NCBI RefSeq assembly: GCF_001667735.1
Contig: NZ_LZJN01000003.1
Coordinates: forward strand, 1 to 64,000
Direction of reading: 5' to 3'
From: Mycobacterium sp. E183
Lineage (GTDB): Bacteria > Actinomycetota > Actinomycetes > Mycobacteriales > Mycobacteriaceae
DNA: 64,000 nt
Under the pieces are notes generated by a model that made no database searches, was not told the origin of the DNA, and worked only from the letters and a program-made list of their open reading frames with translations. Of the stretch, positions 16,506-25,854 are shown one piece after another. Within the stretch, counting starts at the first letter, position 1; each line of letters begins with the position of its first letter. Position numbers and translations under genes: made by a program.

Positions 16506-17813
16506 TCACTTGTTCTGCTGTTGTTCCTTCAACCGCTGGGCCGCCTGCACCCGGCCCTCGTTGATCTCCGCCATCGCTTCGGGGATTTCGCTGGCGGTGA
16601 ACTTACCGCCCCGGCCGGTGGGCAGCCCACCGAATGAGTACTTCTCGTCGAACTGCGGCGCGCTGGATTGCGGCCGCCGCGCCTCCACCTTCTCGATGAC
16701 GGGCTCCAACCGCTTGGCCTTCTCGATTACCGCCTTGGCGTCGCGCTCGATGAATTCGGGCAGCACGTCGGAGCCCATCAACTCGATGGATTCCATCGTG
16801 CCCTCGTGGCTGCGCGGGTTGAGCAGCAGGATGATCTCGTCGACACCGCTTTCCTCGTAGCCGCGCAGGAATTCACGCACGGTGGCGGGCGATCCGATCG
16901 CGCCACGCCCGGGGCCGTAGGCCAGCGTCGGATCCTTCTCGACCTCTTCCAGGTACCGCTTCCATACCCCGGTCCGCCCGGGGGTGTGAACGCCCGTCAT
17001 GTAGTAGTGCATGATGCCGAACGAGAAGAAGCCGCCGCCCTGTCCCAGCCGTTGCAGCGCCTGCTCGTCGGTCTTGGCGACCATCATCGACAGGTCGCCC
17101 CCGATGGCCAGGATGTTCGGATTGATGCGCGGCGTGACGGGCACGCCGTTCTCTTCGAACTCCTTGTAGTACCCGTTCACCCGCTCGGTCAGCGGGCCGG
17201 GACCGGTGTAGGCGAAACTCAAGGCGCCGATTGCCTTTTGGGCTGCCATTTGCACGCTCGCCGGCCGCGTGCAGGCCACCCAGACCGGCGGGTGGGGCTT
17301 TTGCAGCGGCTTGGGAACGACGTTGCGCGCCGGCATCTGGACGTGCTCGCCGTCGAAGCCGGAGAACGGCTCCTCGATCATGCAGCGGATCGAGACCTCG
17401 AGGGCCTCTTCCCACTGGGCCCGCTTGTCGGCGGGATCGATGTTGAACCCGCCGAGTTCGCCCACGGAGGACGATTCCCCGGTGCCGAACTCGACTCGGC
17501 CGTTGGAGAGCAGGTCGAGGGTGGCGATGCGTTCGGCGACCCGGGCAGGGTGATTGACCACCGGCGGCAGGTGCATGATGCCGAATCCGAGCCGGATGCT
17601 CTTGGTCCGCTGGCTGGCCGCGGCCAGGAAGATCTCCGGCGCCGTCGAGTGGCAGTACTCCTCGAGGAAGTGGTGCTCGGTGAGCCAGACGGTGGAGAAG
17701 CCGGCCTTGTCGGCCGCCTCGACCTCGTCGAGGCACTCCTGCATCATGACGTGTTCGTCGTCGGGTGCCCAGGGCCGTGGCAGGGCGAACTCGTAGAACA
17801 GCGAGACCTTCAT
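16506..17813 (-). CDS. LLM-class flavin-dependent monooxygenase (luciferase-like)
   Basis: This 435-residue protein starts MKVSLFYEFALPRPW. The TIM-barrel signature of bacterial luciferase-type enzymes is clear: GFSTVWLTEHHFLEEYCHS, RIATLDLLSNGRVEFGTGES and PVWVACTRP. These enzymes use FMNH2 or F420H2; which one cannot be read here. The lysine/glutamate-rich C-terminal tail (about 370-435) is longer than in minimal members. It lies 3 bases after the KstD-like gene, so the two are probably coupled. Confidence 0.9.
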   Translation of the reverse strand: MKVSLFYEFALPRPWAPDDEHVMMQECLDEVEAADKAGFSTVWLTEHHFLEEYCHSTAPEIFLAAASQRTKSIRLGFGIMHLPPVVNHPARVAERIATLDLLSNGRVEFGTGESSSVGELGGFNIDPADKRAQWEEALEVSIRCMIEEPFSGFDGEHVQMPARNVVPKPLQKPHPPVWVACTRPASVQMAAQKAIGALSFAYTGPGPLTERVNGYYKEFEENGVPVTPRINPNILAIGGDLSMMVAKTDEQALQRLGQGGGFFSFGIMHYYMTGVHTPGRTGVWKRYLEEVEKDPTLAYGPGRGAIGSPATVREFLRGYEESGVDEIILLLNPRSHEGTMESIELMGSDVLPEFIERDAKAVIEKAKRLEPVIEKVEARRPQSSAPQFDEKYSFGGLPTGRGGKFTASEIPEAMAEINEGRVQAAQRLKEQQQNK

Positions 17814-17816
17814 TTG

Positions 17817-19553
17817 TTACCTCCTATGAGAATTAAGGGTTTTGGCGGCATGTGCGGCAATGTGATTCGCTGCGACGAAGCCGAACGTCATGGCGGGGCC
17901 GATGGTCGCCCCCGCGCCGGCGTAGCTGCGGCCCATCACCGGCGCGGAGGTGTTACCCACCGCGTACAGTCCCGGCACCACCGAGGCGTCGTCCCGCAGC
18001 ACCCGCGCGTATTCGTCGGTGCTCAGGCCCCCGGACGTCCCGAGGTCACCGAGGACGATCCGGAACGCGTAATACGGCGGGTCGCCCAGCGGATGGAGGT
18101 TGGGATTGGGCAGTGTGGGATCGCCATAGTAGTTGTCGTAGACGCTGTCGCCGCGGTGGAAATCGTCGTCGTGACCATTGCGGGCGAGTTCGTTGAAACG
18201 GCGGGCGGTTTGGGAAAGATGGTCGACAGGCACGCCGATGCGGTCCGCCATCTCGTCCCAGCTCATCGCGGCCTTGACCACGCCCGATTCCAGCCACGCC
18301 GCGGGGACCTTGCGGCCGGTGGGCACCGGTGCACCCGGGATCTTGGGTATCGGGAGGTGGCCTCCGATGACGTAGCGATTCCACGACCTGTGGTCGGTGA
18401 TCAGCCAACAGGGGATGTGGGTGACCCCGGTCCTTTGTCCGTCGATCATGGCGTGGCCGAAGTCCATGTAGGGCGCCGCCTCGTTGACGAAGCGCTTGCC
18501 GTCGCCGTTGACGATGAACTGCGCCGGCATCATGCGCTCGTTGAGCATGAACTGCATCCGGCCGTCCGGCCATTGGATGGCGGGAAACCACCACGCCTCG
18601 TCGAGCAACTCGACTGCGGCACCCAGCTTCTGGGCCGCGCGGATGCCGTCGCCCATGGCGGCGGGGTTGCCGAAGCTCCAGTCCTGATCCACCACGGGTA
18701 GCAGTTCCTTGCGCCAGGCCAGGTCATGGTCGAAGCCACCGGAGGCCAGGATGACGCCGAGACGCGCGCCGATGCGCCGCGCTTCGCCGTCCCTTTCCAC
18801 CACCACACCGGTCACCGATCCGTCGGCGTCGGCGAGCAGCTCGGTCATCGGCGAGTCGAGCCACAGCGGGATGCCGCGCTCCCGCATGGTCAATCTGAGC
18901 CGAGCGGCCAAGGACTGCCCGATCGCCGCCATCCGCTCACCGAACACCCGTGCCCGGACCATCCGCCCGATCAGCTTCAGCAACACGCCCTTGCCGGCCC
19001 ACGATTGCCGGATGCGGTAAAAGGTCCGAAGCTCCTTGGGCCCCAGCCAGATTCCTCTGGGCGCGAATGCCAGCGGCTTCAGCAGCAGTTGTTCGTCGGG
19101 CCCCAGCTCCCGCAGGTCTATGGGCGGGACGTTGATGGTGCTGCCGAGGTCCGATCCGCCGGGCAGCTCCGGATAGTAGTCGGCGTAGCCCGGCTTCCAG
19201 ACGAACTCGCACCATCCGGAGAGCCGCTCCAGGAACCCGAGCATTTTCGGTGCGGACTCGACGTACTGCCGGATTCGCGACTCGCTCACCAGTCCTTCGG
19301 TGATCAGCCGCAGGTATTCGATGACGCGATCGGGTTCCGGGACGTAGCCCTCCCTGCGCTGCGCGGGCGCCCCCGGCACCCAGATGCCACCCCCGGACAG
19401 GGCGGTGGAGCCGCCGAAGCACGGTGACTTCTCCACCACCAGCGCGTCCAGACCCGCGGCCTGGGCGGTGAGCGCGGCCGTCATGCCGCCGCCACCCGAC
19501 CCGACGACGAGAACGTCGACGACATGGTCGAAACCGTCTGTCGTGGCCGTCAT
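17817..19553 (-). CDS. FAD-dependent oxidoreductase, 3-ketosteroid delta-1-dehydrogenase-like
   Basis: This 578-residue protein has FAD motif [20 protein letters not shown] near residues 16-35 and ends with [20 protein letters not shown] followed by [15 protein letters not shown], the KstD/fumarate-reductase-type C-terminus. KstD enzymes desaturate ring A of 3-ketosteroids. Its sequence is divergent enough that a non-steroid cyclic ketone substrate is possible. Its ATG overlaps the stop of the dioxygenase (ATGA). A second paralogue lies at 23801-25420 across the divergent promoter. Confidence 0.88.
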   Translation of the reverse strand: MTATTDGFDHVVDVLVVGSGGGGMTAALTAQAAGLDALVVEKSPCFGGSTALSGGGIWVPGAPAQRREGYVPEPDRVIEYLRLITEGLVSESRIRQYVESAPKMLGFLERLSGWCEFVWKPGYADYYPELPGGSDLGSTINVPPIDLRELGPDEQLLLKPLAFAPRGIWLGPKELRTFYRIRQSWAGKGVLLKLIGRMVRARVFGERMAAIGQSLAARLRLTMRERGIPLWLDSPMTELLADADGSVTGVVVERDGEARRIGARLGVILASGGFDHDLAWRKELLPVVDQDWSFGNPAAMGDGIRAAQKLGAAVELLDEAWWFPAIQWPDGRMQFMLNERMMPAQFIVNGDGKRFVNEAAPYMDFGHAMIDGQRTGVTHIPCWLITDHRSWNRYVIGGHLPIPKIPGAPVPTGRKVPAAWLESGVVKAAMSWDEMADRIGVPVDHLSQTARRFNELARNGHDDDFHRGDSVYDNYYGDPTLPNPNLHPLGDPPYYAFRIVLGDLGTSGGLSTDEYARVLRDDASVVPGLYAVGNTSAPVMGRSYAGAGATIGPAMTFGFVAANHIAAHAAKTLNSHRR

Positions 19554-20500
19554 TTCGGTACCGCCGTCCTGATGGCGAATCCGGCGATCAGTTCGGGGGC
19601 GGGCTTGTAGTAGCGCCCGACGGTTTCGTAGGGGCCCGCGCTCGCCAGCGCCCCGAATGCGGCGACCCACGTTCTGATCTCCTGGGCGGAGCTGCCGCCC
19701 TCGTGGGTCACGAACGAATTGGACCACTGGTCGAGTTCGGTGAGCCATCCGCCGTCGATGATCTCGAGGAACCGCTGATCCCACATCGGGTTCAGCGGTT
19801 GCAGGTCGCTGTCGCCGGCGGCGAAACTCTTGGCCGCATCGATCACGGCAGACTGCCGGGCCTGGCGCTGTTCGGGTGTCATCGGCCGACCGTGCACGAT
19901 GCGCTCCCGCACGGGTGCCGGCGCGGTCGCCAGCGTGGGCACCGGCGGGCTGTGCGAGAGCCCACCCGAGCCCAGCACCAATACCCGCTTGTCCAGCGTG
20001 GCCAGGTAGCTGCCGACGGCGGTACCGAGTGCCCGGCAACGATGTAACGGCCCCAGCGGCACGCCGATCGCATTGATGAAGATGGGTATCACCGGGCGCG
20101 CGGTCGCCGCGCCGAACAGCTTTTCCAGCGGCTGGACGGTGCCGTGGTCCACGTCCATGCAGGCCGAGACCGCGACGTCGACCCCGGCGTCGAGCACGGC
20201 TTTCGCGCAGTCGGTCGCGAGCTTCTCGGGAACGTCGAGCGGACCGGCATGGGTGCCGTAGTCCCCAATCCCGTTGGCGCCCGTGCCGATGCAGAAGGGC
20301 GGCATCATCTTGTAGAAGAACCCGTTGTAGTGGTCCGGGGAGAAGCTGACGACGAGTTCGGGATCGTAGTCGTCGACGAAGCGGCGCGCGTCGGCGATCG
20401 CTCCCTCGATGTCGTCAAGCAGGTCCTGCGACGGCCCCGGAAGATTCAGGAGCGGGCTGTGCGACATACAGCACAGAGCCAGTGCCACTTTGCGGATCAC
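19550..20500 (-). CDS. Extradiol ring-cleavage dioxygenase, MhpB/LigB type
   Basis: This 316-residue protein starts at GTG 20500. [25 protein letters not shown] and [10 protein letters not shown] correspond to the N-terminal His and the two active-site His motifs of 2,3-dihydroxyphenylpropionate 1,2-dioxygenase. The family cleaves catechols next to the hydroxyls using Fe(II). The start lies 86 bases inside the end of the upstream monooxygenase frame, an unusually long overlap, but the N-terminal alignment leaves no later start. With MhpA- and MhpC-like neighbours a meta-cleavage route is implied. Confidence 0.92.
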   Translation of the reverse strand: MIRKVALALCCMSHSPLLNLPGPSQDLLDDIEGAIADARRFVDDYDPELVVSFSPDHYNGFFYKMMPPFCIGTGANGIGDYGTHAGPLDVPEKLATDCAKAVLDAGVDVAVSACMDVDHGTVQPLEKLFGAATARPVIPIFINAIGVPLGPLHRCRALGTAVGSYLATLDKRVLVLGSGGLSHSPPVPTLATAPAPVRERIVHGRPMTPEQRQARQSAVIDAAKSFAAGDSDLQPLNPMWDQRFLEIIDGGWLTELDQWSNSFVTHEGGSSAQEIRTWVAAFGALASAGPYETVGRYYKPAPELIAGFAIRTAVPK

Positions 20501-22121
20501 CCCCTCGTGGCGTGAGGGTGAGCGCGGCGAGGAGTGCGGCGCTCAGGTCGGGGGCGCGCTGGGCGATGCAGGCGCCGGCGATACAGCGGTCCGGACGCAG
20601 GAACAGCACCGACTCCTGGTGGGTGTCGAACCAGGACTTGACGGCACCGGTGGGGTCCCCCACGACCACCACGTCGGGATGGTCGTGACCGGTCCAGTGC
20701 AGCTGGGTCACGGGCCGCAGCGCAATGAACTTCGCGCCCAGCGCTTTCCAGTTCGCGAAGGCGACGTCGCCGAGGATCTGGCGGGGGTCGTTGTTCCAGC
20801 ACAGCACGGCGAACCAGTCACCGATGACGTCGTCCAACAGCACGTTGTCGTTTTCGCGGGTATCGACCCGCGGCTGGATGAACAGCGTGCCCACCGGCGA
20901 ATCCGCCCGCCCCGGGGCGGCGTGCACGACGGCTCCTTGTTCGTAGCGCGGCATCGGCTTGAACCGCATCTCCAGCACATATCGCTTGAGCGACGGCACG
21001 ATCGACGCCGACCGCACCAGCAGGTCTCGCGCACCGGCCACGCGCCGGTTGGTCGGCGAGATCACTCGACCCACCATCGTGGACAGGTCGATCATCGCCC
21101 GCGCGTGCTTGCGGCGCTCCACGTCATAGGTGTCCAGCAGCTTGTCGCCGGCCCGACCGCTCACCACCGCGGCCAGCTTCCAACCCAGGTTGGCCGCGTC
21201 GCGGATTCCGCTGTTGTAGCCCTGACCCTGCCAGACCGGCATCAGGTGCGCGGCGTCGCCGGCCAGCAGCAGCCGACCCTTGCGGAACGCCCCGGCGATC
21301 CGCGAGTGATGGGTGTAGACGCGCCGCCGGATCACGTCGACCCGCTCCGGGTGCGGCACCATCCGGGCCAGCATCTGCGTCAGGAACGCCGGATCTTCGG
21401 CCTGCTCGTCGGTCTCGTGGGCGTGGATCATGAACTCGAACCGCCGGATTCCGTGTGCGATCGAGATCGATGCGTACGGCCGTTCGGGATCGGCGCCGAC
21501 CTCGCTGTTGGGGTGCCCGAGCGGGTCGTTGGCGATGTCGACCACCAGCCAGCGCGTCGACGATGTCGTCCCGTCGAACGACACGTCCATCATGCGGCGA
21601 GTCGTGCTTCGGCCCCCGTCGCAACCGACGACGTAACGCGCTCGCAGGCTGGACGTTTCGTGGTCGTGCCCGCCGAGCTCGACGGTCACCCCACCGGCGT
21701 CTTCACGGCACCCCGTCATCGGTCGCCCCCACCACACCTCGACGTGCTCGAACCGGTCCAGGCCGGTGAGCAATTCGGCGTCGACGAGGGGTTGCACGAA
21801 GCCGTTGCGCTTCGGCCACCCGAAACGCGCGTCGGGCGGGGCCATTTCGGCGAGCACGCGCCGTTTCGCGTCGACGAAACGCAGGATCTGGTTGGGCACC
21901 GTGTGGGGCACGACCCGGTCGGCCAGCCCGATCGACTGAAACGTCCGCAACGCCTCGTCGTCGAGCCCCACTCCGCGCGGATAGTCGATCAGCGTGTCGC
22001 GTTCTTCGACCAGCACCGTTCGGATGCCTTGCAGGCCAAGGATGTTGGCCAGCGTCAGGCCGACCGGTCCGGCGCCGACGACCACGACGTCGAAGTCGGG
22101 TTGCTGCCCGTCGCCGCTCAT
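20415..22121 (-). CDS. FAD-dependent aromatic hydroxylase, MhpA-like
   Basis: This 568-residue class A flavoprotein hydroxylase has an N-terminal GxGxxG ([20 protein letters not shown]), the middle DG motif ([15 protein letters not shown]) and the GD motif [21 protein letters not shown] thioredoxin-like C-terminal domain follows. E. coli MhpA, which hydroxylates 3-hydroxyphenylpropionate, has about 554 residues. ATG 22121 overlaps the stop of the upstream hydrolase (TGATG). The C-terminal about 28 residues overlap the dioxygenase frame. Confidence 0.9.
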   Translation of the reverse strand: MSGDGQQPDFDVVVVGAGPVGLTLANILGLQGIRTVLVEERDTLIDYPRGVGLDDEALRTFQSIGLADRVVPHTVPNQILRFVDAKRRVLAEMAPPDARFGWPKRNGFVQPLVDAELLTGLDRFEHVEVWWGRPMTGCREDAGGVTVELGGHDHETSSLRARYVVGCDGGRSTTRRMMDVSFDGTTSSTRWLVVDIANDPLGHPNSEVGADPERPYASISIAHGIRRFEFMIHAHETDEQAEDPAFLTQMLARMVPHPERVDVIRRRVYTHHSRIAGAFRKGRLLLAGDAAHLMPVWQGQGYNSGIRDAANLGWKLAAVVSGRAGDKLLDTYDVERRKHARAMIDLSTMVGRVISPTNRRVAGARDLLVRSASIVPSLKRYVLEMRFKPMPRYEQGAVVHAAPGRADSPVGTLFIQPRVDTRENDNVLLDDVIGDWFAVLCWNNDPRQILGDVAFANWKALGAKFIALRPVTQLHWTGHDHPDVVVVGDPTGAVKSWFDTHQESVLFLRPDRCIAGACIAQRAPDLSAALLAALTLTPRGGDPQSGTGSVLYVAQPAPESSGAVAGPA

Positions 22122-22984
22122 CACCGCCCCAGCAGGAAGTCGAGGTGCAAACGGTTGAAGGCCTTGGCGTCCTCGTACTGCGGCCAGTGACCGCAGCCAG
22201 GCATCACCTCGAAGCGTGCGTTGGGGATCATCGACGCAATCCGGCGGCCCTCGGTCACGTCGGCGGTCGGGTCGTCACTGGTCCACAACACCAGGGTCGG
22301 CGCGGTGATCGCACCGTATTCGTCCGGGCCGATGATGTTGCGCGCCCGAATCTCGGGGTCCTGCAATGCCATGATGTCGCGCATGGCGTCGACGAATCCC
22401 GGCTGACGGTAGACGCGTTGGCGGCTGGCGACCAGGTCGTCGTAGTCCTTGGATTTGTCGGCCATCAGCCACTTGATCCGCGCCTGCACCGTCTCCCAGG
22501 TCGGGTCTTCGGCGGCGGCCATGGACAGCGTGATGATCCGCTTCATCACGACCGGGTCGGCCTGCGAGCCGCCCGCGGTGTTCAGGACGAGCCGGTCCAC
22601 CACGTCCGGATGGTCGATGGCGGCGCGGGCGGCCACCCAGCCGCCCAGCGATTCACCGCTGATGCCGGCGCGATCGACGCCGACCGCGCGCAGGACGGCC
22701 ATCAGGTGTTCGACGTAGTGGCGGACCTCCAGCGGGTGGCCCGGCTTATCCGTGTAGCCGTGCCCCAGCATGTCGATCGACCAGGTCCAGAAGTGCCCGG
22801 CGTGCGCTGCGAGGTTGCGGACGTATGCCTCGGCGTGGCCGCCCGATCCGTGTAACAACACCAGCACCGGCTTGCCGGGGTCGCCGGCGCGCAGGTAGCG
22901 CGTCCGCACTCCGCCGGCGTCGAGGTAGCCCTGCTCAAACGCGACGCCCTGCAGATCGCTCCAGATGCTCTCGAACTCCGCCAC
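22121..22984 (-). CDS. Meta-cleavage product hydrolase (MhpC/HsaD-like)
   Basis: This 287-residue alpha/beta hydrolase starts at GTG 22984, 2 bases after AGAGGAA. It has the oxyanion segment [12 protein letters not shown], the nucleophile GESLGGW, the acid DDPTAD and the catalytic His in [10 protein letters not shown]. This pattern fits C-C hydrolases acting on 2-hydroxy-6-oxo-dienoates formed by extradiol cleavage. It is the first gene of the eight-gene minus-strand operon, transcribed from the palindrome-bearing region at 23038-23064. Confidence 0.9.
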   Translation of the reverse strand: MAEFESIWSDLQGVAFEQGYLDAGGVRTRYLRAGDPGKPVLVLLHGSGGHAEAYVRNLAAHAGHFWTWSIDMLGHGYTDKPGHPLEVRHYVEHLMAVLRAVGVDRAGISGESLGGWVAARAAIDHPDVVDRLVLNTAGGSQADPVVMKRIITLSMAAAEDPTWETVQARIKWLMADKSKDYDDLVASRQRVYRQPGFVDAMRDIMALQDPEIRARNIIGPDEYGAITAPTLVLWTSDDPTADVTEGRRIASMIPNARFEVMPGCGHWPQYEDAKAFNRLHLDFLLGR

Positions 22985-23037
22985 GGTTCCTCTCTGGCCG
23001 ATGAGTGGGAATCTCGTTCTCGTTTTCGGCGTATCGC

Positions 23038-23064
23038 GTGTGCTAATATCGCACACTAATGTGC
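23038..23064. promoter_or_regulatory. Overlapping palindromes between divergent operon and IclR gene
   Basis: GTGTGC-N7-GCACAC (23038-23056) is a perfect 6-bp inverted repeat. Its right arm starts a second one, GCACA-CTAA-TGTGC (23051-23064). AT-rich TTATATATAG follows at 23066-23075 and could hold the IclR-side -10. The position between hydrolase (start 22984) and regulator (start 23109) suggests the IclR protein binds here and controls both directions. Confidence 0.65.
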
Positions 23065-23108
23065 GTTATATATAGAGCTTCGCTCTCCCGTCTGGGTCTG
23101 TCAAGGCT

Positions 23109-23786
23109 GTGACGGGTTCGGGAACGGGTTCGCAGACGCTGGCCAGGGGACTGACCGCGCTGCAACTGGTGGCGGATTCCCCCGGCGGCCTCACCGTGCA
23201 ACAGCTCGCCGACCAGGTCGGAGTGCACCGCACCATCGCCTATCGATTGCTGACGACGCTGGCGGACTTTCGGTTGGTGGCCAAGGGCGAGGACGGCCGC
23301 TACCGTCCCGCAGCCGGCCTCGCAGTACTCGGCGCCGCGTTCGACCGCAACGTTCGCCAAGTCAGCCTTCCGACGCTGCGGGCCCTGGCCGACGAGCTCG
23401 GCACCACGGTCTCGTTGCTCATCGCGGAAGGCGACCAGCAGGTGGCCATCGCGGTAATCGTGCCGAGCCACGTGGCCTATCAGCTGTCCTTCCACGAGGG
23501 CAGCCGATATCCGCTGGACCGCGGCGCCGCCGGGATCGCGTTGCTCGCGAGCATGCCGCCGCGTCCGGGAGAGCGCGACCTGGTGACCCGCGCGCGTGAG
23601 CGCGGCTGGGTGAGCACGTACGGGGAGATCGAGCCCAACACTTATGGCCTCGCCGTGGCGGTGCGCCGCCCGCCGCCGTCGCCGCCAACCTGCATCAACC
23701 TCATCTCGCACCGGGAAGACGTCGTGATGCGCGGTAAGGACGCGGTCGTCAAAGCCGCGCAACAGTTGTCGGACCTGCTGAGCTGA
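23109..23786 (+). CDS. IclR family transcriptional regulator
   Basis: This 225-residue protein starts at GTG 23109. The winged HTH is at about 8-65 (LARGLTALQLVADSPGGLTV, QQLADQVGVHRTIAYRLLTT). The effector-binding domain contains DRGAAGIALLASMPP, where IclR proteins typically read RxAxGxA. IclR members such as MhpR and PcaR sense aromatic acids. Its position divergent from mhpC/A/B-like genes supports a role as their regulator. It is followed after 14 bases by the KstD-like gene. Confidence 0.88.
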   Translation: MTGSGTGSQTLARGLTALQLVADSPGGLTVQQLADQVGVHRTIAYRLLTTLADFRLVAKGEDGRYRPAAGLAVLGAAFDRNVRQVSLPTLRALADELGTTVSLLIAEGDQQVAIAVIVPSHVAYQLSFHEGSRYPLDRGAAGIALLASMPPRPGERDLVTRARERGWVSTYGEIEPNTYGLAVAVRRPPPSPPTCINLISHREDVVMRGKDAVVKAAQQLSDLLS

Positions 23787-23800
23787 AGGGGTAGCGATAC

Positions 23801-25420
23801 ATGCCGTGGGACATGCAGGTCGATGTCGTCGTGCTCGGCAGCGGGGGCGCCGGGCTCACCGCCGCACTCACCGCCGCCGCGTCCGGCGCGTCGGTGGAGG
23901 TTTTCGAAAAGGCGTCGACGGTCGGCGGAACGACCGCGGTGTCGGGCGGTGTGGTGTGGATCCCCGCCCACAACCGTTCTCCCGAAGGCGAATTGACCCC
24001 GGTCGACGCGCTGCGATACCTGCGCGCGCAGTCCCTGGGTTCGATGGACGACGAGCTGGTCGAGACTTTCGTGCACACCGGTCCCGCGATGCTCGACTTC
24101 ATCGAGGCGCACAGCGGCCTGCGCTTCGAGGTCGCCACCGGCTTCCCGGACTACCGGCCCGAGCTGCCGGGGGGCCGTCCCGGCGGCGGGCGGTCGCTGA
24201 GCGCGGGGCCCTTCGATCTGAACCGGCTCGGCGAGTGGGGCGACCGGATCACCGCGTTCCCCGCCGACTGGTCCAACGTCGGTATCGATGCCGAAACGAG
24301 GGCCCGCCTGCACGTGACGGTCGGCGAAGGCAGCGACCTGTGCGTCGCAGGCACGGCGTTGATTGCGGGTCTGCTCAAGGGATTGCTGGACGCCGGGGTC
24401 ACGCCCCGGACCGACGCCCGGGCCGAGGAGCTCATCGCCGAGGACGGCGAAATCGTCGGGGCGCGCATCGCGTTGCCCGGGCGAACCATTCGGGTGCGCG
24501 CGCGCCGCGGAGTCGTCCTGGGCGTCGGAGGCTTCGAATGGGATCCGGGTTTGGTGCGGGCATTCCTGCGCGGCCCGATGCACGGCGCGGTGTCCCCGCC
24601 CCATAACACCGGGGACGGCCTGCGCATGGCGATGGCGCACGGCGCCGACCTGGCCAACATGGCCGAGGCCTGGTGGGTGCCGATCGTCCAGATCCCGGGC
24701 GACACGATCGACGGCAGGCAACGCAGCCGCAGCGTGCGCCTGGAGCGGACTCGGCCGCGGAGCATCATCGTCAACTCGGCGGGGCGGCGCTTCGTCAACG
24801 AGGCGTGCGACTACAACTCCATGGCCGGCGCCTTTCACTACCTCGATCCCCGCGGCGGGTACGTCAACGACCGCGGATGGATGGTGTTCGATTCAATTCA
24901 TTTGCAGCGCTATGGATTCCTGGGCGTCGAGCCGGGACAGCCCGTCCCGGACTGGTTTTGCGAGTCCGCAGACCTCACCGAGCTGGCCGCGAAGACCGGC
25001 ATCGACGCGGACGGCTTGATCCGCACCATCGACGACTGGAACCGCCACGTGGCCGCGGGGGCCGACCCCGACTTCGGGCGCGGCTCCAGCGCCTACGACG
25101 GCTACTGGGGCGACGACAGCGCGACCACAGCCGCGGGCAAGACCCTCGGCCCGATCGACACCGCCCCGTTCTATGCGGTGCCGGTGTGCATCGGCGCGAT
25201 GGGCACGAAGGGCGGTCCGCGCACCGACCGCGACGGGCGGGTGCTGCATGTCGGCGGCGAGCCGATCCCGGGCCTGTTCGCCGCCGGGAATGCGATGGGT
25301 GGGGTCACGGGACGCGCCTACGGTGGCGCCGGCGGGACATTGGGCCCGGCAATGGTTTTCGGATACCGCGCCGGTCACGCGGCCGCTACCGGGAAGTCCG
25401 TCGACCTCGAGTCGCGCTAA
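23801..25420 (+). CDS. FAD-dependent oxidoreductase, KstD-like (second paralogue)
   Basis: This 539-residue protein starts MPWDMQVDVVVLGSGGAGLT. FAD motifs are at the N-terminus and at GLFAAGNAMGGVTGRAYGGA near the end, and the central region holds NSAGRRFVNEAC. This is the 3-ketosteroid dehydrogenase/fumarate reductase superfamily. It probably forms a unit with the IclR gene (14-base gap) and opposes the operon that carries the other paralogue. Two such dehydrogenases suggest two desaturation steps or two ring positions (inference). Its stop overlaps the convergent SnoaL-like gene by 4 bases. Confidence 0.88.
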   Translation: MPWDMQVDVVVLGSGGAGLTAALTAAASGASVEVFEKASTVGGTTAVSGGVVWIPAHNRSPEGELTPVDALRYLRAQSLGSMDDELVETFVHTGPAMLDFIEAHSGLRFEVATGFPDYRPELPGGRPGGGRSLSAGPFDLNRLGEWGDRITAFPADWSNVGIDAETRARLHVTVGEGSDLCVAGTALIAGLLKGLLDAGVTPRTDARAEELIAEDGEIVGARIALPGRTIRVRARRGVVLGVGGFEWDPGLVRAFLRGPMHGAVSPPHNTGDGLRMAMAHGADLANMAEAWWVPIVQIPGDTIDGRQRSRSVRLERTRPRSIIVNSAGRRFVNEACDYNSMAGAFHYLDPRGGYVNDRGWMVFDSIHLQRYGFLGVEPGQPVPDWFCESADLTELAAKTGIDADGLIRTIDDWNRHVAAGADPDFGRGSSAYDGYWGDDSATTAAGKTLGPIDTAPFYAVPVCIGAMGTKGGPRTDRDGRVLHVGGEPIPGLFAAGNAMGGVTGRAYGGAGGTLGPAMVFGYRAGHAAATGKSVDLESR

Positions 25421-25791
25421 CTGAAGGCGTTCGTGATGGCTGCCATGTCGAAATAGTCGCGCCACGCGGCTATCCGGTCGTCGTGCACTTCGAAAACGCC
25501 CATCACCGGCAACGGGATCGATCCACCGTCCTTGCGGCGCATGACATCGGTGCGCTCGTTCATCACCAACGACCCGTCGGCGACCTGCCGGTGCACGTTG
25601 AAGTCGATTCCGTCGAACGCGGCCAGGAATCCCGCGATGAATTCGCGTATGGCCTCGCGGCCATGCACCGGATCCATCGGGATGTTGTGGTAGACCGCGT
25701 CTTCGGTGAAATACGCGGCAATCTCGTCCGGGTCCGGCGATGCCCAACGCTCGCAGAATTCCGTCACCAATTCATCGGCAGAACGTGTCAT
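25417..25791 (-). CDS. Limonene-1,2-epoxide hydrolase-like/SnoaL-fold protein
   Basis: This 124-residue small cone-fold protein starts at ATG 25791, after GAGGGGC. Residues expected for the epoxide-hydrolase subgroup are visible: AVYHNIPM (Tyr and Asn), NERTDV (Arg-x-Asp) and WRDYFD (second Asp). These form the Asp-Arg-Asp water-activating network of limonene epoxide hydrolase, so hydrolysis of a small epoxide is a reasonable call; related SnoaL proteins do other chemistry. It is isolated, convergent with the KstD-like gene. Confidence 0.85.
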   Translation of the reverse strand: MTRSADELVTEFCERWASPDPDEIAAYFTEDAVYHNIPMDPVHGREAIREFIAGFLAAFDGIDFNVHRQVADGSLVMNERTDVMRRKDGGSIPLPVMGVFEVHDDRIAAWRDYFDMAAITNAFS

Positions 25792-25854
25792 GCCCCTCAT
25801 GCAACACATCGCCGCGGAGCAAATCAAGACCGAAGACGCTGAGCGGCTCGCGGT

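Noticed and set aside
16668-18701. Very long plus-strand open frame opposite the LLM and KstD-like genes
   Set aside because: High-GC antisense shadow: no recognisable domain, Arg/His/Gly-rich composition, and the minus-strand frames are clear families.
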